Shown here one piece after another: positions 1 to 7,537 of a stretch of 33,369 nt of DNA. The notes under the pieces were generated by a model. It saw only the letters and a program-made list of their open reading frames with translations. It was not told the origin of the DNA and ran no database searches. Made by a program: the position numbers and the translations under genes. Origin of the DNA: Streptomyces sp. McG3 (GTDB lineage: Bacteria; Actinomycetota; Actinomycetes; Streptomycetales; Streptomycetaceae); assembly GCF_018619185.1 (NCBI RefSeq), contig NZ_JAAXYC010000062.1:1-33369 (forward strand), written 5' to 3'. Position 1 is the stretch's first letter. Every line of letters starts with the position of its first letter.

Positions 1-243
1 CACCAGAACCCCCCTGTCGTTCCTCTGTCCGTCGCGCCGGCCGCGCCACCCGCCCCCACCCCACCTGACGACCGGGATGCCGCAAAGGTTCGCCGGCCGC
101 CCCGGTTTGTGGCGTCCGACACCGCCGGGGGAGCGGGTGGCGCCGGCGTACGCACACCGCTGCCGCCCCCACCGTGAGGCGGCGGAAAACGCCTGTGACC
201 CTCGCGCAACGACCCGGCAACCTCCGCCCGGCACCATCGGTCC
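1..243. other. Upstream non-coding stretch at window edge
   Basis: No convincing coding frame is visible in this GC-rich stretch. It is the upstream region of the chelatase gene. I see no clear ribosome binding site just before its ATG; a CACCAT box at 231-236 sits 7 nt before that ATG, which might reflect a leaderless start, but this is weak. Confidence 0.4.
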
Positions 244-1182
244 ATGACGGAGCAGCCCCTCGAACAGCCCCACCGGTCGCCCCCGATGACCGACGGCACC
301 GCGCACCTCCCCACCCGCGTCACCGACCGGCTCGGCACCCAGCTCAGCCCCGTCCCCCGGAACGGAACCCGCAGCCCCATGCACCGCACCCGGCACCCCG
401 ACCGTCCCGCCGAGGAGCGGCGCGGAGCCTCCGCCCCGGCCCTGGTCGCCGTGGCGCACGGCAGCCGCGACCCGGAGGCCCCGCGCACCGTGCTGGCCCT
501 CCTGGACCGGGTGCGCGACCTGCGCCCCGGCCTCGACGTCCGGCTCGGCCACATCGAGCTGAACGCGCCCCTGCTCCCGGACACCCTGGACGGCCTGCGC
601 GGGGCCGACGCCGTCCTCGTACCGCTGCTCCTGGGGCACGGCCACCACGTCAAGCACGACCTGCCCGCCACGGCCGCCGCCGCCCCGGGCGTACGCACCC
701 GGATCGCCGCACCGCTCGGTCCCCACCCGCTGCTCGTCGAGGCGCTGTACGGGCGGCTCGTCGAGGCCGGCTGGGACCCCGCCGACCAGGGCGGCCGCCG
801 CGCCGCCGTGGTCCTCGCCGCCGCCGGATCCCGCGACCCCGACTCCGCCCGGGACACCCGGCACACCGCCCGCCTGCTCGCCGAACGCCTCGGCGTGCCC
901 GTCGTCCCCGCGTACGCCTCCGCCGCCACGCCCACCGTCCCGGCCGCCCTGCGCGCCCTGGCAGCCCGGGGCCGCCACCGGACCTTCGTCGCCTCGTACT
1001 TCACCGCCCCCGGCCGCTTCGCGAGCGCCTGCGCCGACGCCGTACCGCACCGGGCGGCCGCCCCGCTCGGCGCCCACCCGGCGATGGCCCGCCTCGTACT
1101 GCACCGCTACGACCAGGCACGGGCCGCCTCGGAGGGTGCCCGGGCCCCGGCCGACGCGGTGAGCCTGCTCGCTTCCGCCTGA
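244..1182 (+). CDS. CbiX/SirB-type sirohydrochlorin chelatase family protein
   Basis: A 312-aa protein of the small class II chelatase family, which inserts Fe2+ or Co2+ into sirohydrochlorin (siroheme or cobalamin pathway) in the cytoplasm. The core starts near residue 65 with VAVAHGSRD, whose His is the usual metal-binding position, followed by LLLGHGHHVKHDLP with the second His cluster. A second, weaker half-repeat (AAAGSRDPDS, then ASYFTAPGRFA) matches the two-lobed chelatase fold. The first ~60 residues are low-complexity Pro/Arg/Thr and may not all be translated; in-frame ATGs at 286 and 379 are alternatives, none with a good Shine-Dalgarno. Partner siroheme or sulfite-reductase genes would lie outside the window. 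Whether it is an iron or cobalt chelatase cannot be told from the sequence. Confidence 0.8.
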   Translation: MTEQPLEQPHRSPPMTDGTAHLPTRVTDRLGTQLSPVPRNGTRSPMHRTRHPDRPAEERRGASAPALVAVAHGSRDPEAPRTVLALLDRVRDLRPGLDVRLGHIELNAPLLPDTLDGLRGADAVLVPLLLGHGHHVKHDLPATAAAAPGVRTRIAAPLGPHPLLVEALYGRLVEAGWDPADQGGRRAAVVLAAAGSRDPDSARDTRHTARLLAERLGVPVVPAYASAATPTVPAALRALAARGRHRTFVASYFTAPGRFASACADAVPHRAAAPLGAHPAMARLVLHRYDQARAASEGARAPADAVSLLASA

Positions 1183-1222
1183 CATCCGGGCCCGCTCACG
1201 CCACGTTGTCCGTCCCGGTCGC

Positions 1223-1228
1223 TACTGT
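1223..1228 (+). promoter_or_regulatory. Putative -10 box of a leaderless dgt transcript
   Basis: TACTGT fits the TANNNT actinobacterial -10 pattern and lies 7 nt upstream of the dgt ATG. No Shine-Dalgarno is present, so transcription probably starts at or next to the start codon. No clear -35 is visible. Confidence 0.45.
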
Positions 1229-1235
1229 CGGAACC

Positions 1236-2585
1236 ATGGACGGCACACAGGGCGCACACGGGGCAGATCCGACACACGGCGCACACGGCGCACCGAGCGG
1301 GCAGGGGCCGAGCCCCTACGGGGCCGCCGACACCGAGCGCTTCGACACCGAGGAGGACAAGCGCCCCGGCCGCACCGCCTTCCAGCGCGACCGCGCCCGG
1401 GTCCTGCACTCCGCCGCACTGCGCCGGCTCGCCGGGAAGACCCAGGTCGTGACGCCCGGCACCCGCTCCCTCGTCTGGGACGCCAGCCCCCGCACCCGGC
1501 TCACCCACTCCCTGGAGTGCGCCCAGGTCGGCCGCGAGCTGGGCGCGGTCCTCGGCTGCGACCCCGACCTGGTGGAGACGGCCTGCCTCGCCCACGACAT
1601 GGGCCACCCGCCGTTCGGCCACAACGGCGAACAGGCCCTCAACGACTTCGCCTCCGACTGCGGCGGCTTCGAGGGCAACGCCCAGTCGCTGCGCCTGCTG
1701 ACCCGCCTGGAACCCAAGCGCTTCGTCCGCGACCCGCGCACCGGCGACCTGGTCAGTGTCGGCCTCAACCTCACCCGGGCCGCCCTGGACGCCGCCACCA
1801 AGTACCCCTGGCCGCGCGGCGCGCACCCCACCGACCCGCACTCCGCCAAGTTCGGGGTGTACGCCGACGACGTCCCGGTCTTCGCGTGGGCCCGCGAGGG
1901 CGCCCCCGAGGACCGCACCTGCTTCGAGGCCCAGGTCATGGACTGGTCCGACGACGTGGCGTACAGCGTGCATGACTTCGAGGACGGGCTGCACGCCGGG
2001 CACATCGACCCCAACTGCCTCTACGCCGAGCCGGAGCGCGAGGAGATCTGGGCCGTCGCCATCGGCCGGTACGTCCCCGCCGGCACCGACCCGCAGGAGC
2101 TGTCCGAGGCCCTGGACCGGCTGATCGACCAGGACTGGTGGCCGCACGGCTACGACGGCTCCGCCGTGGCCCAGGCCCGTCTGAAGGACGCCACCAGCCA
2201 GCTCATCGGCCGCTTCTGCACGGAGGCCGAGACCGCCACCCGCGCGGTGTACGGCCCCGGCCGCCTCGGCCGGTACGGCGCCGAGCTGGTCGTCCCGCGC
2301 GCGGTGCGCCACGAGTGCGCGGTGCTCAAGGCGGTCGCCGACCGGTACGTCATGCAGCGCGCCGAGCAGGAGGCCATCCGCGCCGACCAGCGCGTCGTGA
2401 TCGCCGAGCTGGCCGCCGCCCTCACCGCCCGCGCCCCCGAAGGCCTGGAACCGCACTTCCGTGCCCTGTTCGACCAGGCGCCCGACGACCACGCCCGCAA
2501 GCGGGTCCTCATCGACCAGATCGCCGCCCTCACCGACGCCTCCGCACGATCCCTGCACGCCGCGCTCACCGCCCGTCGTGGGTGA
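1236..2585 (+). CDS. dgt: Deoxyguanosinetriphosphate triphosphohydrolase-like protein (HD domain)
   Basis: This 449-aa HD-superfamily enzyme is expected to hydrolyse dNTPs to the nucleoside plus tripolyphosphate. The HD metal site is clear: RLTHSLE with His91, then CLAHDMGHPPFGHNGE with His120-Asp121, and a downstream Asp in DWSDDVAYS. The substrate-binding stretch FQRDRARVLHSAALRRLAGKTQV near residue 49 is typical of dGTPase-like proteins. The open frame extends much further upstream, but ATG 1236 is chosen because homology begins soon after it and a -10 box sits 7 nt before it. The first 30 residues repeat a GAHGA pattern and are probably disordered. It lies just upstream of a flavoprotein gene and dnaG on the same strand. 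Very confident of the family; the preferred nucleotide is not known. Confidence 0.93.
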   Translation: MDGTQGAHGADPTHGAHGAPSGQGPSPYGAADTERFDTEEDKRPGRTAFQRDRARVLHSAALRRLAGKTQVVTPGTRSLVWDASPRTRLTHSLECAQVGRELGAVLGCDPDLVETACLAHDMGHPPFGHNGEQALNDFASDCGGFEGNAQSLRLLTRLEPKRFVRDPRTGDLVSVGLNLTRAALDAATKYPWPRGAHPTDPHSAKFGVYADDVPVFAWAREGAPEDRTCFEAQVMDWSDDVAYSVHDFEDGLHAGHIDPNCLYAEPEREEIWAVAIGRYVPAGTDPQELSEALDRLIDQDWWPHGYDGSAVAQARLKDATSQLIGRFCTEAETATRAVYGPGRLGRYGAELVVPRAVRHECAVLKAVADRYVMQRAEQEAIRADQRVVIAELAAALTARAPEGLEPHFRALFDQAPDDHARKRVLIDQIAALTDASARSLHAALTARRG

Positions 2586-2710
2586 CCGGCAGACTGGAAC
2601 CTGACCACTGGGGGTGACCTGTCCCGGGCACCCCCTCTTTCGCCATCACGCTGCGTGCGGGACGCTCGCAGCCGGGGGCGCCGCGCAGCACAGCACTGAG
2701 GAGGCATCAA

Positions 2711-3970
2711 GTGGTCGACGCACACCAGACGTTCGTCATCGTCGGAGCAGGACTCGCAGGGGCGAAGGCGGCCGAAACGCTGCGCGCCGAAGGGTTCACC
2801 GGCCGGGTGATCCTCATCGGCGACGAGCGCGACCACCCCTACGAACGGCCGCCGCTCTCCAAGGGCTACCTGGAAGGCAAGGCCGAACGCGACAGCGTCT
2901 TCACCCACGAGCGCGCCTGGTACGCGGGCGCCGACATCGAACTGCACCTCGGCCAGCCGGTCACCGCGCTCGACCGGTACGCGAAGACCGTGCAGCTCGG
3001 CGACAACACCGTCATCCACTACGACAAGCTGCTGCTGGCCACCGGCTCCGAACCGCGCCGCCTGGACGTCCCCGGCACCGACCTGGCCGGCGTCCACCAC
3101 CTGCGCCGCCTCGCCCACGCCGACCGGCTGCGCAACGTGCTCGCCGCCCTCGGCCGCGACAACGGCCACCTGGTCATCGCCGGAGCCGGCTGGATCGGCC
3201 TGGAGGTCGCCGCCGCCGCCCGCGGCTACGGGGCCGAGGTCACCGTCGTCGAGGCCCAGCCCACCCCGCTGCACCAGGTCATCGGCCCCGAGCTCGGCCA
3301 GATCTTCACCGAGCTGCACAGCGCGCACGGCGTCCGCTTCCACTTCGGGGCCCGCCTCACCGAGATCACCGGCCAGGACGGCATGGTCTTCGCCGCCCGC
3401 ACCGACGACGGCGAGGAGCACCCCGCCCACGACGTGCTCGCCGCGATCGGCGCCGCCCCGCGCTCCGCCCTCGCCGAGGCCGCGGGCCTGGAGATGGCCG
3501 ACCGCGCCCACGGCGGCGGCATCGCCGTGGACGCCTCGCTGCGCACCTCCGACCCGCACATCTACGCCGCCGGGGACGTCGCCGCCGCCGCCCACCCGCT
3601 GCTCGGCACCCGGCTGCGCGTCGAGCACTGGGCGAACGCCCTGAACGGCGGACCGGCCGCCGCCCGCGCCATGCTCGGCCAGGACGTGAGTTACGACCGC
3701 GTCCCGTACTTCTTCTCCGACCAGTACGACCTGGGCCTCGAATACTCCGGCTGGGCCCCGCCCGGCTCCTACGACGAGGTGATCATCCGGGGCGACGCCG
3801 GGAAGCGGGAGTTCATCGCGTTCTGGCTGAAGGACCGCCGCGTCCTGGCCGGGATGAACGTCAACGTGTGGGATGTCACCGAAACGATCCAGGAGCTCAT
3901 CCGGGAGCGCCGGCAGCACGACCCGGAGGCCCTCGCCGACCCGTCGGTCCCGCTGGACTCCCTGCTCTGA
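2711..3970 (+). CDS. FAD/NAD(P)-dependent ferredoxin reductase-like oxidoreductase
   Basis: A 419-aa flavoprotein of the ferredoxin/rubredoxin/rhodocoxin reductase group, which moves electrons from NAD(P)H through FAD to a small iron-sulfur protein. The FAD-binding GAGLAG is at residues 12-17, the pyridine-nucleotide Rossmann motif (GAGWIGLEVA) is near residue 160, and the second FAD motif (YAAGDVA) near residue 285. PYERPPLSKGYL is a characteristic stretch of this family, and the last ~90 residues match a Reductase_C-like dimerisation domain. The GTG start is supported by AGGAGG at 2699-2704 with a 6-nt spacer. No ferredoxin or cytochrome P450 gene is adjacent, so the partner is unknown. A strong hairpin follows the gene, so it is probably not co-transcribed with dnaG. 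Confidence 0.88.
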   Translation: MVDAHQTFVIVGAGLAGAKAAETLRAEGFTGRVILIGDERDHPYERPPLSKGYLEGKAERDSVFTHERAWYAGADIELHLGQPVTALDRYAKTVQLGDNTVIHYDKLLLATGSEPRRLDVPGTDLAGVHHLRRLAHADRLRNVLAALGRDNGHLVIAGAGWIGLEVAAAARGYGAEVTVVEAQPTPLHQVIGPELGQIFTELHSAHGVRFHFGARLTEITGQDGMVFAARTDDGEEHPAHDVLAAIGAAPRSALAEAAGLEMADRAHGGGIAVDASLRTSDPHIYAAGDVAAAAHPLLGTRLRVEHWANALNGGPAAARAMLGQDVSYDRVPYFFSDQYDLGLEYSGWAPPGSYDEVIIRGDAGKREFIAFWLKDRRVLAGMNVNVWDVTETIQELIRERRQHDPEALADPSVPLDSLL

Positions 3971-3979
3971 GGACCCCCG

Positions 3980-4011
3980 CCGGGGCCCGGGCGGCACCGC
4001 CCGCGCCCCGG
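3980..4011 (+). terminator. Strong GC hairpin after the oxidoreductase
   Basis: Arms 3980-3994 and 3997-4011 are inverted repeats of 15 nt with one mismatch, folding around a tight CA-centred loop. There is no U-tract, as is common in Streptomyces terminators. It separates the flavoprotein gene from the dnaG promoter. Confidence 0.65.
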
Positions 4012-4051
4012 CCGGCCGACCGCCGGGGCCCGGACTGTCCGAGGCCACCCG

Positions 4052-4057
4052 TAGACT
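4052..4057 (+). promoter_or_regulatory. Putative -10 box of a leaderless dnaG transcript
   Basis: TAGACT is followed by exactly 6 nt and then the GTG start of dnaG. This spacing and the lack of a Shine-Dalgarno fit a leaderless actinobacterial mRNA. No clear -35 is seen. Confidence 0.5.
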
Positions 4058-4063
4058 TCACAC

Positions 4064-5986
4064 GTGGCTGGCAGGATCAATGACGACGACGTGAAGGCGG
4101 TACGGGACGCGGTCCCGATCGACTCCGTCGTGTCCGAATACCTCCAGCTGCGCAACGCGGGCGGCGGAAACCTCAAGGGCCTCTGCCCCTTCCACGACGA
4201 GAAGTCCCCCTCCTTCCAGGTCAGCCCCGGCAAGGGCCTGTTCCACTGCTTCGGCTGCCAGGAGGGCGGCGACACGATCGCCTTCGTGATGAAGATCGAC
4301 CACCTCTCCTTCTCGGAGACGGTCGAGCGCCTCGCCGCCAAGGCGGGCATCACCCTGCGCTACGAGGAGGGCGGCTACAACCCCTCCCACCAGCGCGGCG
4401 AACGCATCCGGCTGATCGAGGCCCACCAGGCCGCCGCCGAGTTCTACGTCCGCGCCCTGGAGAGCCCCGAGGCCGAGATCGGCCGCACGTTCCTCGCCGA
4501 GCGCGGCTTCGACCAGGACGCCGCCGCCCACTTCCGCGTCGGCTACAGCCCGGCCGGCTGGGACCACCTCACCCGCTATCTGCGCGGCAAGGGCTTCAGC
4601 GACAAGGAACTGATCACCTCCGGCCTCTCCCAGGACGGCCGCCGCGGCCCCATCGACCGCTTCCGCGGCCGGCTGATGTGGCCCATCAGCGACACCGCCG
4701 GGGAGATCGTCGGCTTCGGCGCCCGCAAGCTCCGCGACGACGACAACGGCCCGAAGTACCTCAACACCCCCGAGACCCCGGTCTACAAGAAGTCCCAGGT
4801 GCTGTACGGCATCGACCTGGCGAAGAAGGACATCGCCAAGGCCAGCCGCGCCGTCGTCGTCGAGGGCTACACCGACGTCATGGCCTGCCACCTCGCCGGG
4901 GTCACCACCGCCATCGCCACCTGCGGCACCGCCTTCGGCAACGACCACATCAAGATCCTGCGCCGCCTCCTCATGGACAACGGCAGCGCCCGCGTCATCT
5001 TCACCTTCGACGGCGACTCGGCAGGACAGAAGGCCGCCCTGCGCGCCTTCGAGGACGACCAGAAGTTCGCCGCCGAGACGTACATCGCCATCGCCCCGGA
5101 CGGCATGGACCCCTGCGACCTGCGGCTCGCCAAGGGCGACGACTCCGTACGCGACCTGGTCGAGCCGCGCACCCCGCTCTTCGAGTTCGCCCTGCGCCAG
5201 ATCGTCGGCCGGTACGACCTGGAGACCCCGGCCGGCCGCGCCGCCGCCCTCGACGAGGCCGCCGCCGTCGTCGCCAAGATCAAGACGAGCAGCGTGCAGC
5301 GCGAAGTGGCTGTCCAGCTCGCCGGGTTCGTCGGCATCCTCGACCAGGAGTTCGTCGTCCACCGCGTCGCCCAGCTCGCCCGCTGGGCCCGCGACAAGGG
5401 CGGCGACCACGGGGACCGCGGCGGCCGGCGCGGCGGAGCCCCGGGCCTGCGCGGGGGAGCGCCGCAGCAGCCCGCCCCCGCCCCCGGCTTCTCCGGACCC
5501 GCGCTCAACCTCCGTAGCCCCGCCCACCGCACCGAACGCGAACTGCTCAAGCTCGCCCTCCAGAAGCCCGCCCTGGTCTCCCCGGCCTTCGACGCGTACG
5601 GCCCGGACGAGTTCACCGCCCCGCCCTACGCCGCCGTGCGCCAGTGCATCGAAGAGGCGGGCGGCGCCGAACAGGGCCTCGCCGACAACCGCGAATATCT
5701 GGTCGCCGTCATGGACGCCGCCCCCGACAACACCGTCCGCAGCCTCGTCACCGAGCTCGCCGTCGAGGTCTTCATCGGCAAGACCATCGACGAGACGTAC
5801 GCCGGCATGCAGCTCGTCCACGTCCGGCTGCGCGCCGTGGACCGCCGCATCAACGACGTCCAGGGCAGCCTCGCCCGCCTCGGCAGCCACGTCGCACCCC
5901 AGGACCTGGCCGCCGCGCAGAACGAGGTCTGGGTGCTCCAGCAGTACGCCCAGTCCCTCCGCGCCCAAGGCGCCGCCGCTCTCTGA
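4064..5986 (+). CDS. dnaG: DNA primase
   Basis: This 640-aa bacterial primase makes RNA primers for replication and acts with the DnaB helicase. The N-terminal CHC2 zinc-binding domain shows Cys41, His44, Cys62 and Cys65 (CPFH...HCFGCQ). The Toprim catalytic core has VVVEGYTDVMA near residue 267, with its key Glu, and FTFDGDSAGQKA near 315, with the metal-binding DGD. A Gly/Pro/Arg-rich linker around residues 445-480 precedes the C-terminal helicase-interaction domain. The length is normal for actinobacteria. The GTG start is chosen because MAGRINDDDV is a standard primase N-terminus and a -10 box lies 6 nt before it. A sigma-factor gene follows on the same strand after 380 nt, recalling the dnaG-rpoD order of other bacteria. 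Confidence 0.97.
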   Translation: MAGRINDDDVKAVRDAVPIDSVVSEYLQLRNAGGGNLKGLCPFHDEKSPSFQVSPGKGLFHCFGCQEGGDTIAFVMKIDHLSFSETVERLAAKAGITLRYEEGGYNPSHQRGERIRLIEAHQAAAEFYVRALESPEAEIGRTFLAERGFDQDAAAHFRVGYSPAGWDHLTRYLRGKGFSDKELITSGLSQDGRRGPIDRFRGRLMWPISDTAGEIVGFGARKLRDDDNGPKYLNTPETPVYKKSQVLYGIDLAKKDIAKASRAVVVEGYTDVMACHLAGVTTAIATCGTAFGNDHIKILRRLLMDNGSARVIFTFDGDSAGQKAALRAFEDDQKFAAETYIAIAPDGMDPCDLRLAKGDDSVRDLVEPRTPLFEFALRQIVGRYDLETPAGRAAALDEAAAVVAKIKTSSVQREVAVQLAGFVGILDQEFVVHRVAQLARWARDKGGDHGDRGGRRGGAPGLRGGAPQQPAPAPGFSGPALNLRSPAHRTERELLKLALQKPALVSPAFDAYGPDEFTAPPYAAVRQCIEEAGGAEQGLADNREYLVAVMDAAPDNTVRSLVTELAVEVFIGKTIDETYAGMQLVHVRLRAVDRRINDVQGSLARLGSHVAPQDLAAAQNEVWVLQQYAQSLRAQGAAAL

Positions 5987-6366
5987 GAGGCCGCTGAGCC
6001 CCTCATGGCTGTCCCGCGATTCCCGGCGGGCGCACGACGACGGCTACGGCGCCCCGCCGCGTTGTCGGAACATCCCCGTACATCCAGCAGGCGGATGCCC
6101 CGCCGCCTTGCGACGCACCGCGTCTGACGCCGCGCGCTCATCCACCGCGAACCGCGGGACGGCCCTTGGCGGCCGACGCGGGTAACCGTCCGGTGACGGA
6201 CCGGAACCAGAAAGTCCCCGCACGCCCCTCGTGACAGTCGTGTGTCGTACCCCACACTGGGGAATGTCTGAGTCATCGGAGCACGCCGGCCCGCAGGAGA
6301 GCACCTCGGGGCCGGACAGACCTCCACCCCCCGTCATCCGGCAGCGATCACCTGGAGGTCGCCCCC
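5987..6366. other. Intergenic region between dnaG and the sigma-factor gene
   Basis: A 380-nt stretch with no convincing coding frame. It holds small inverted repeats: CATCC/GGATG with a 7-nt loop near 6080-6100, CCGGT/ACCGG at 6190-6204, and CCCC-ACACT-GGGG at 6250-6262. A GGAGG at 6354-6358, 8 nt before the GTG, is the sigma-factor ribosome binding site. Its length and repeats suggest that the sigma gene has its own promoter here, but I cannot assign boxes with confidence. Confidence 0.5.
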
Positions 6367-7458
6367 GTGCAGACCCGGACCGTGACGACCACGACCGAGA
6401 CCATGGCGGCCATCCCGGCGCAGAACAGGTCCCTGCACCACCCGGAGACCACAGCCGGCCCGCCCGGATACGCACCCGAGGCAGTCATGGTGGAAGCGAC
6501 GCACCTCCCCGACCCCCCGGAGCCGCGGAACCGGGCGGACTCCGGCGGCCCCACCTCCGACCTGTTCCGGCAGTATCTGCGCGAGATCGGCCGCATCCCG
6601 CTGCTCACCGCCGCCGAGGAGGTCGAACTCGCCCGCCGCGTCGAGGCCGGGCTCTTCGCCGAGGAACGCCTCGCGGGCACCCCGGACCTCGACTCCCGCC
6701 TCGCCGGAGACCTGGACCGGCTGGTCGTGATGGGCCGCACGGCCAAACGCCGCCTCATCGAGGCCAACCTCCGCCTCGTCGTCTCCGTCGCCAAGCGCTA
6801 CGTCGGCCGCGGGCTGACCATGCTCGACCTGGTCCAGGAGGGGAACCTCGGGCTCATACGGGCCGTGGAGAAGTTCGACTACGCCCGGGGCTACAAGTTC
6901 TCCACGTACGCGACCTGGTGGATCCGCCAGGCCATGTCCCGCGCGCTGGCCGACCAGGCCCGCACCATCCGCGTCCCGGTCCACGTCGTGGAACTGATCA
7001 ACCGCGTGGTGCGGGTCCAGCGCCGGTTGCTCCAGGAACGCGGCGTCGAGCCCAGCGCCGAGGACGTCGCCGGCGAGCTCGACCTGACGCCCGAGCGGGT
7101 CACCGAAGTCCTCCGCCTGGCCCAGGAGCCCGTCTCCCTGCACGCCCCCGTCGGCGAGGAGGACGACGTCTCCTTCGGCGACCTCATCGAGGACGGCGAC
7201 GCCGCGTCGCCCGTCGAGTCCGCCGCCTTCCTCCTGCTGCGCGAACACCTGGAGGCCGTGCTCTCCACCCTCGGCGAGCGCGAACGCAAGGTCGTGCAAC
7301 TGCGGTACGGCCTGGAGGACGGGCGGCCCCGCACCCTGGAGGAGATCGGCCGGATCTTCGGCGTGACGCGCGAACGCATCCGCCAGATCGAGTCCAAGAC
7401 CCTCAGCAGGCTGCGGGACCACGCCTTCGCCGACCAGCTCCGCGGCTACCTCGACTGA
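6367..7458 (+). CDS. hrdA: RNA polymerase sigma-70 factor, principal-type (HrdA-like)
   Basis: A 363-aa group 1/2 sigma factor that directs RNA polymerase to -35/-10 promoters. After a ~60-residue variable N-terminus come region 1.2 (DLFRQYLREIGRIPLLT) and a short non-conserved region. Region 2 (LRLVVSVAKRYVGRG, LDLVQEGNLGL, then FSTYATWWIRQAM) recognises the -10 box. Region 3 follows, then region 4 with FGVTRERIRQIESKTL, the helix-turn-helix that reads the -35. It lacks the long N-terminus of the essential HrdB. The position next to dnaG matches what I recall for S. coelicolor hrdA, so that paralogue is preferred over HrdC or HrdD; the family is certain, the paralogue is not. The GTG start has GGAGG 8 nt upstream. 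Confidence 0.85.
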   Translation: MQTRTVTTTTETMAAIPAQNRSLHHPETTAGPPGYAPEAVMVEATHLPDPPEPRNRADSGGPTSDLFRQYLREIGRIPLLTAAEEVELARRVEAGLFAEERLAGTPDLDSRLAGDLDRLVVMGRTAKRRLIEANLRLVVSVAKRYVGRGLTMLDLVQEGNLGLIRAVEKFDYARGYKFSTYATWWIRQAMSRALADQARTIRVPVHVVELINRVVRVQRRLLQERGVEPSAEDVAGELDLTPERVTEVLRLAQEPVSLHAPVGEEDDVSFGDLIEDGDAASPVESAAFLLLREHLEAVLSTLGERERKVVQLRYGLEDGRPRTLEEIGRIFGVTRERIRQIESKTLSRLRDHAFADQLRGYLD

Positions 7459-7490
7459 TCCACCGGGACCTCCTCCAGGGTCTTCCGTCT

Positions 7491-7525
7491 GGATCAGGCC
7501 GGACCCCGCGAGCCCGGCATGATCC
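7491..7525. terminator. Putative bidirectional terminator between convergent genes
   Basis: An imperfect inverted repeat, GGATCAGGCCGG against CCCGGCATGATCC, spans 7491-7525. It lies between the 3' ends of the sigma-factor gene (+) and the ABC transporter gene (-), where a shared terminator is expected. The arms carry mismatches and there is no T-run. Confidence 0.45.
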
Positions 7526-7537
7526 GGACGAGAGGCT

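Noticed and set aside
1107..2558. Long - strand frame opposite dgt
   Set aside because: It is the Gly/Val-rich shadow of a high-GC gene; the + strand frame has clear HD-domain motifs.
4058..5968. Long - strand frame opposite dnaG
   Set aside because: Antisense shadow; no recognisable protein, while dnaG is certain.
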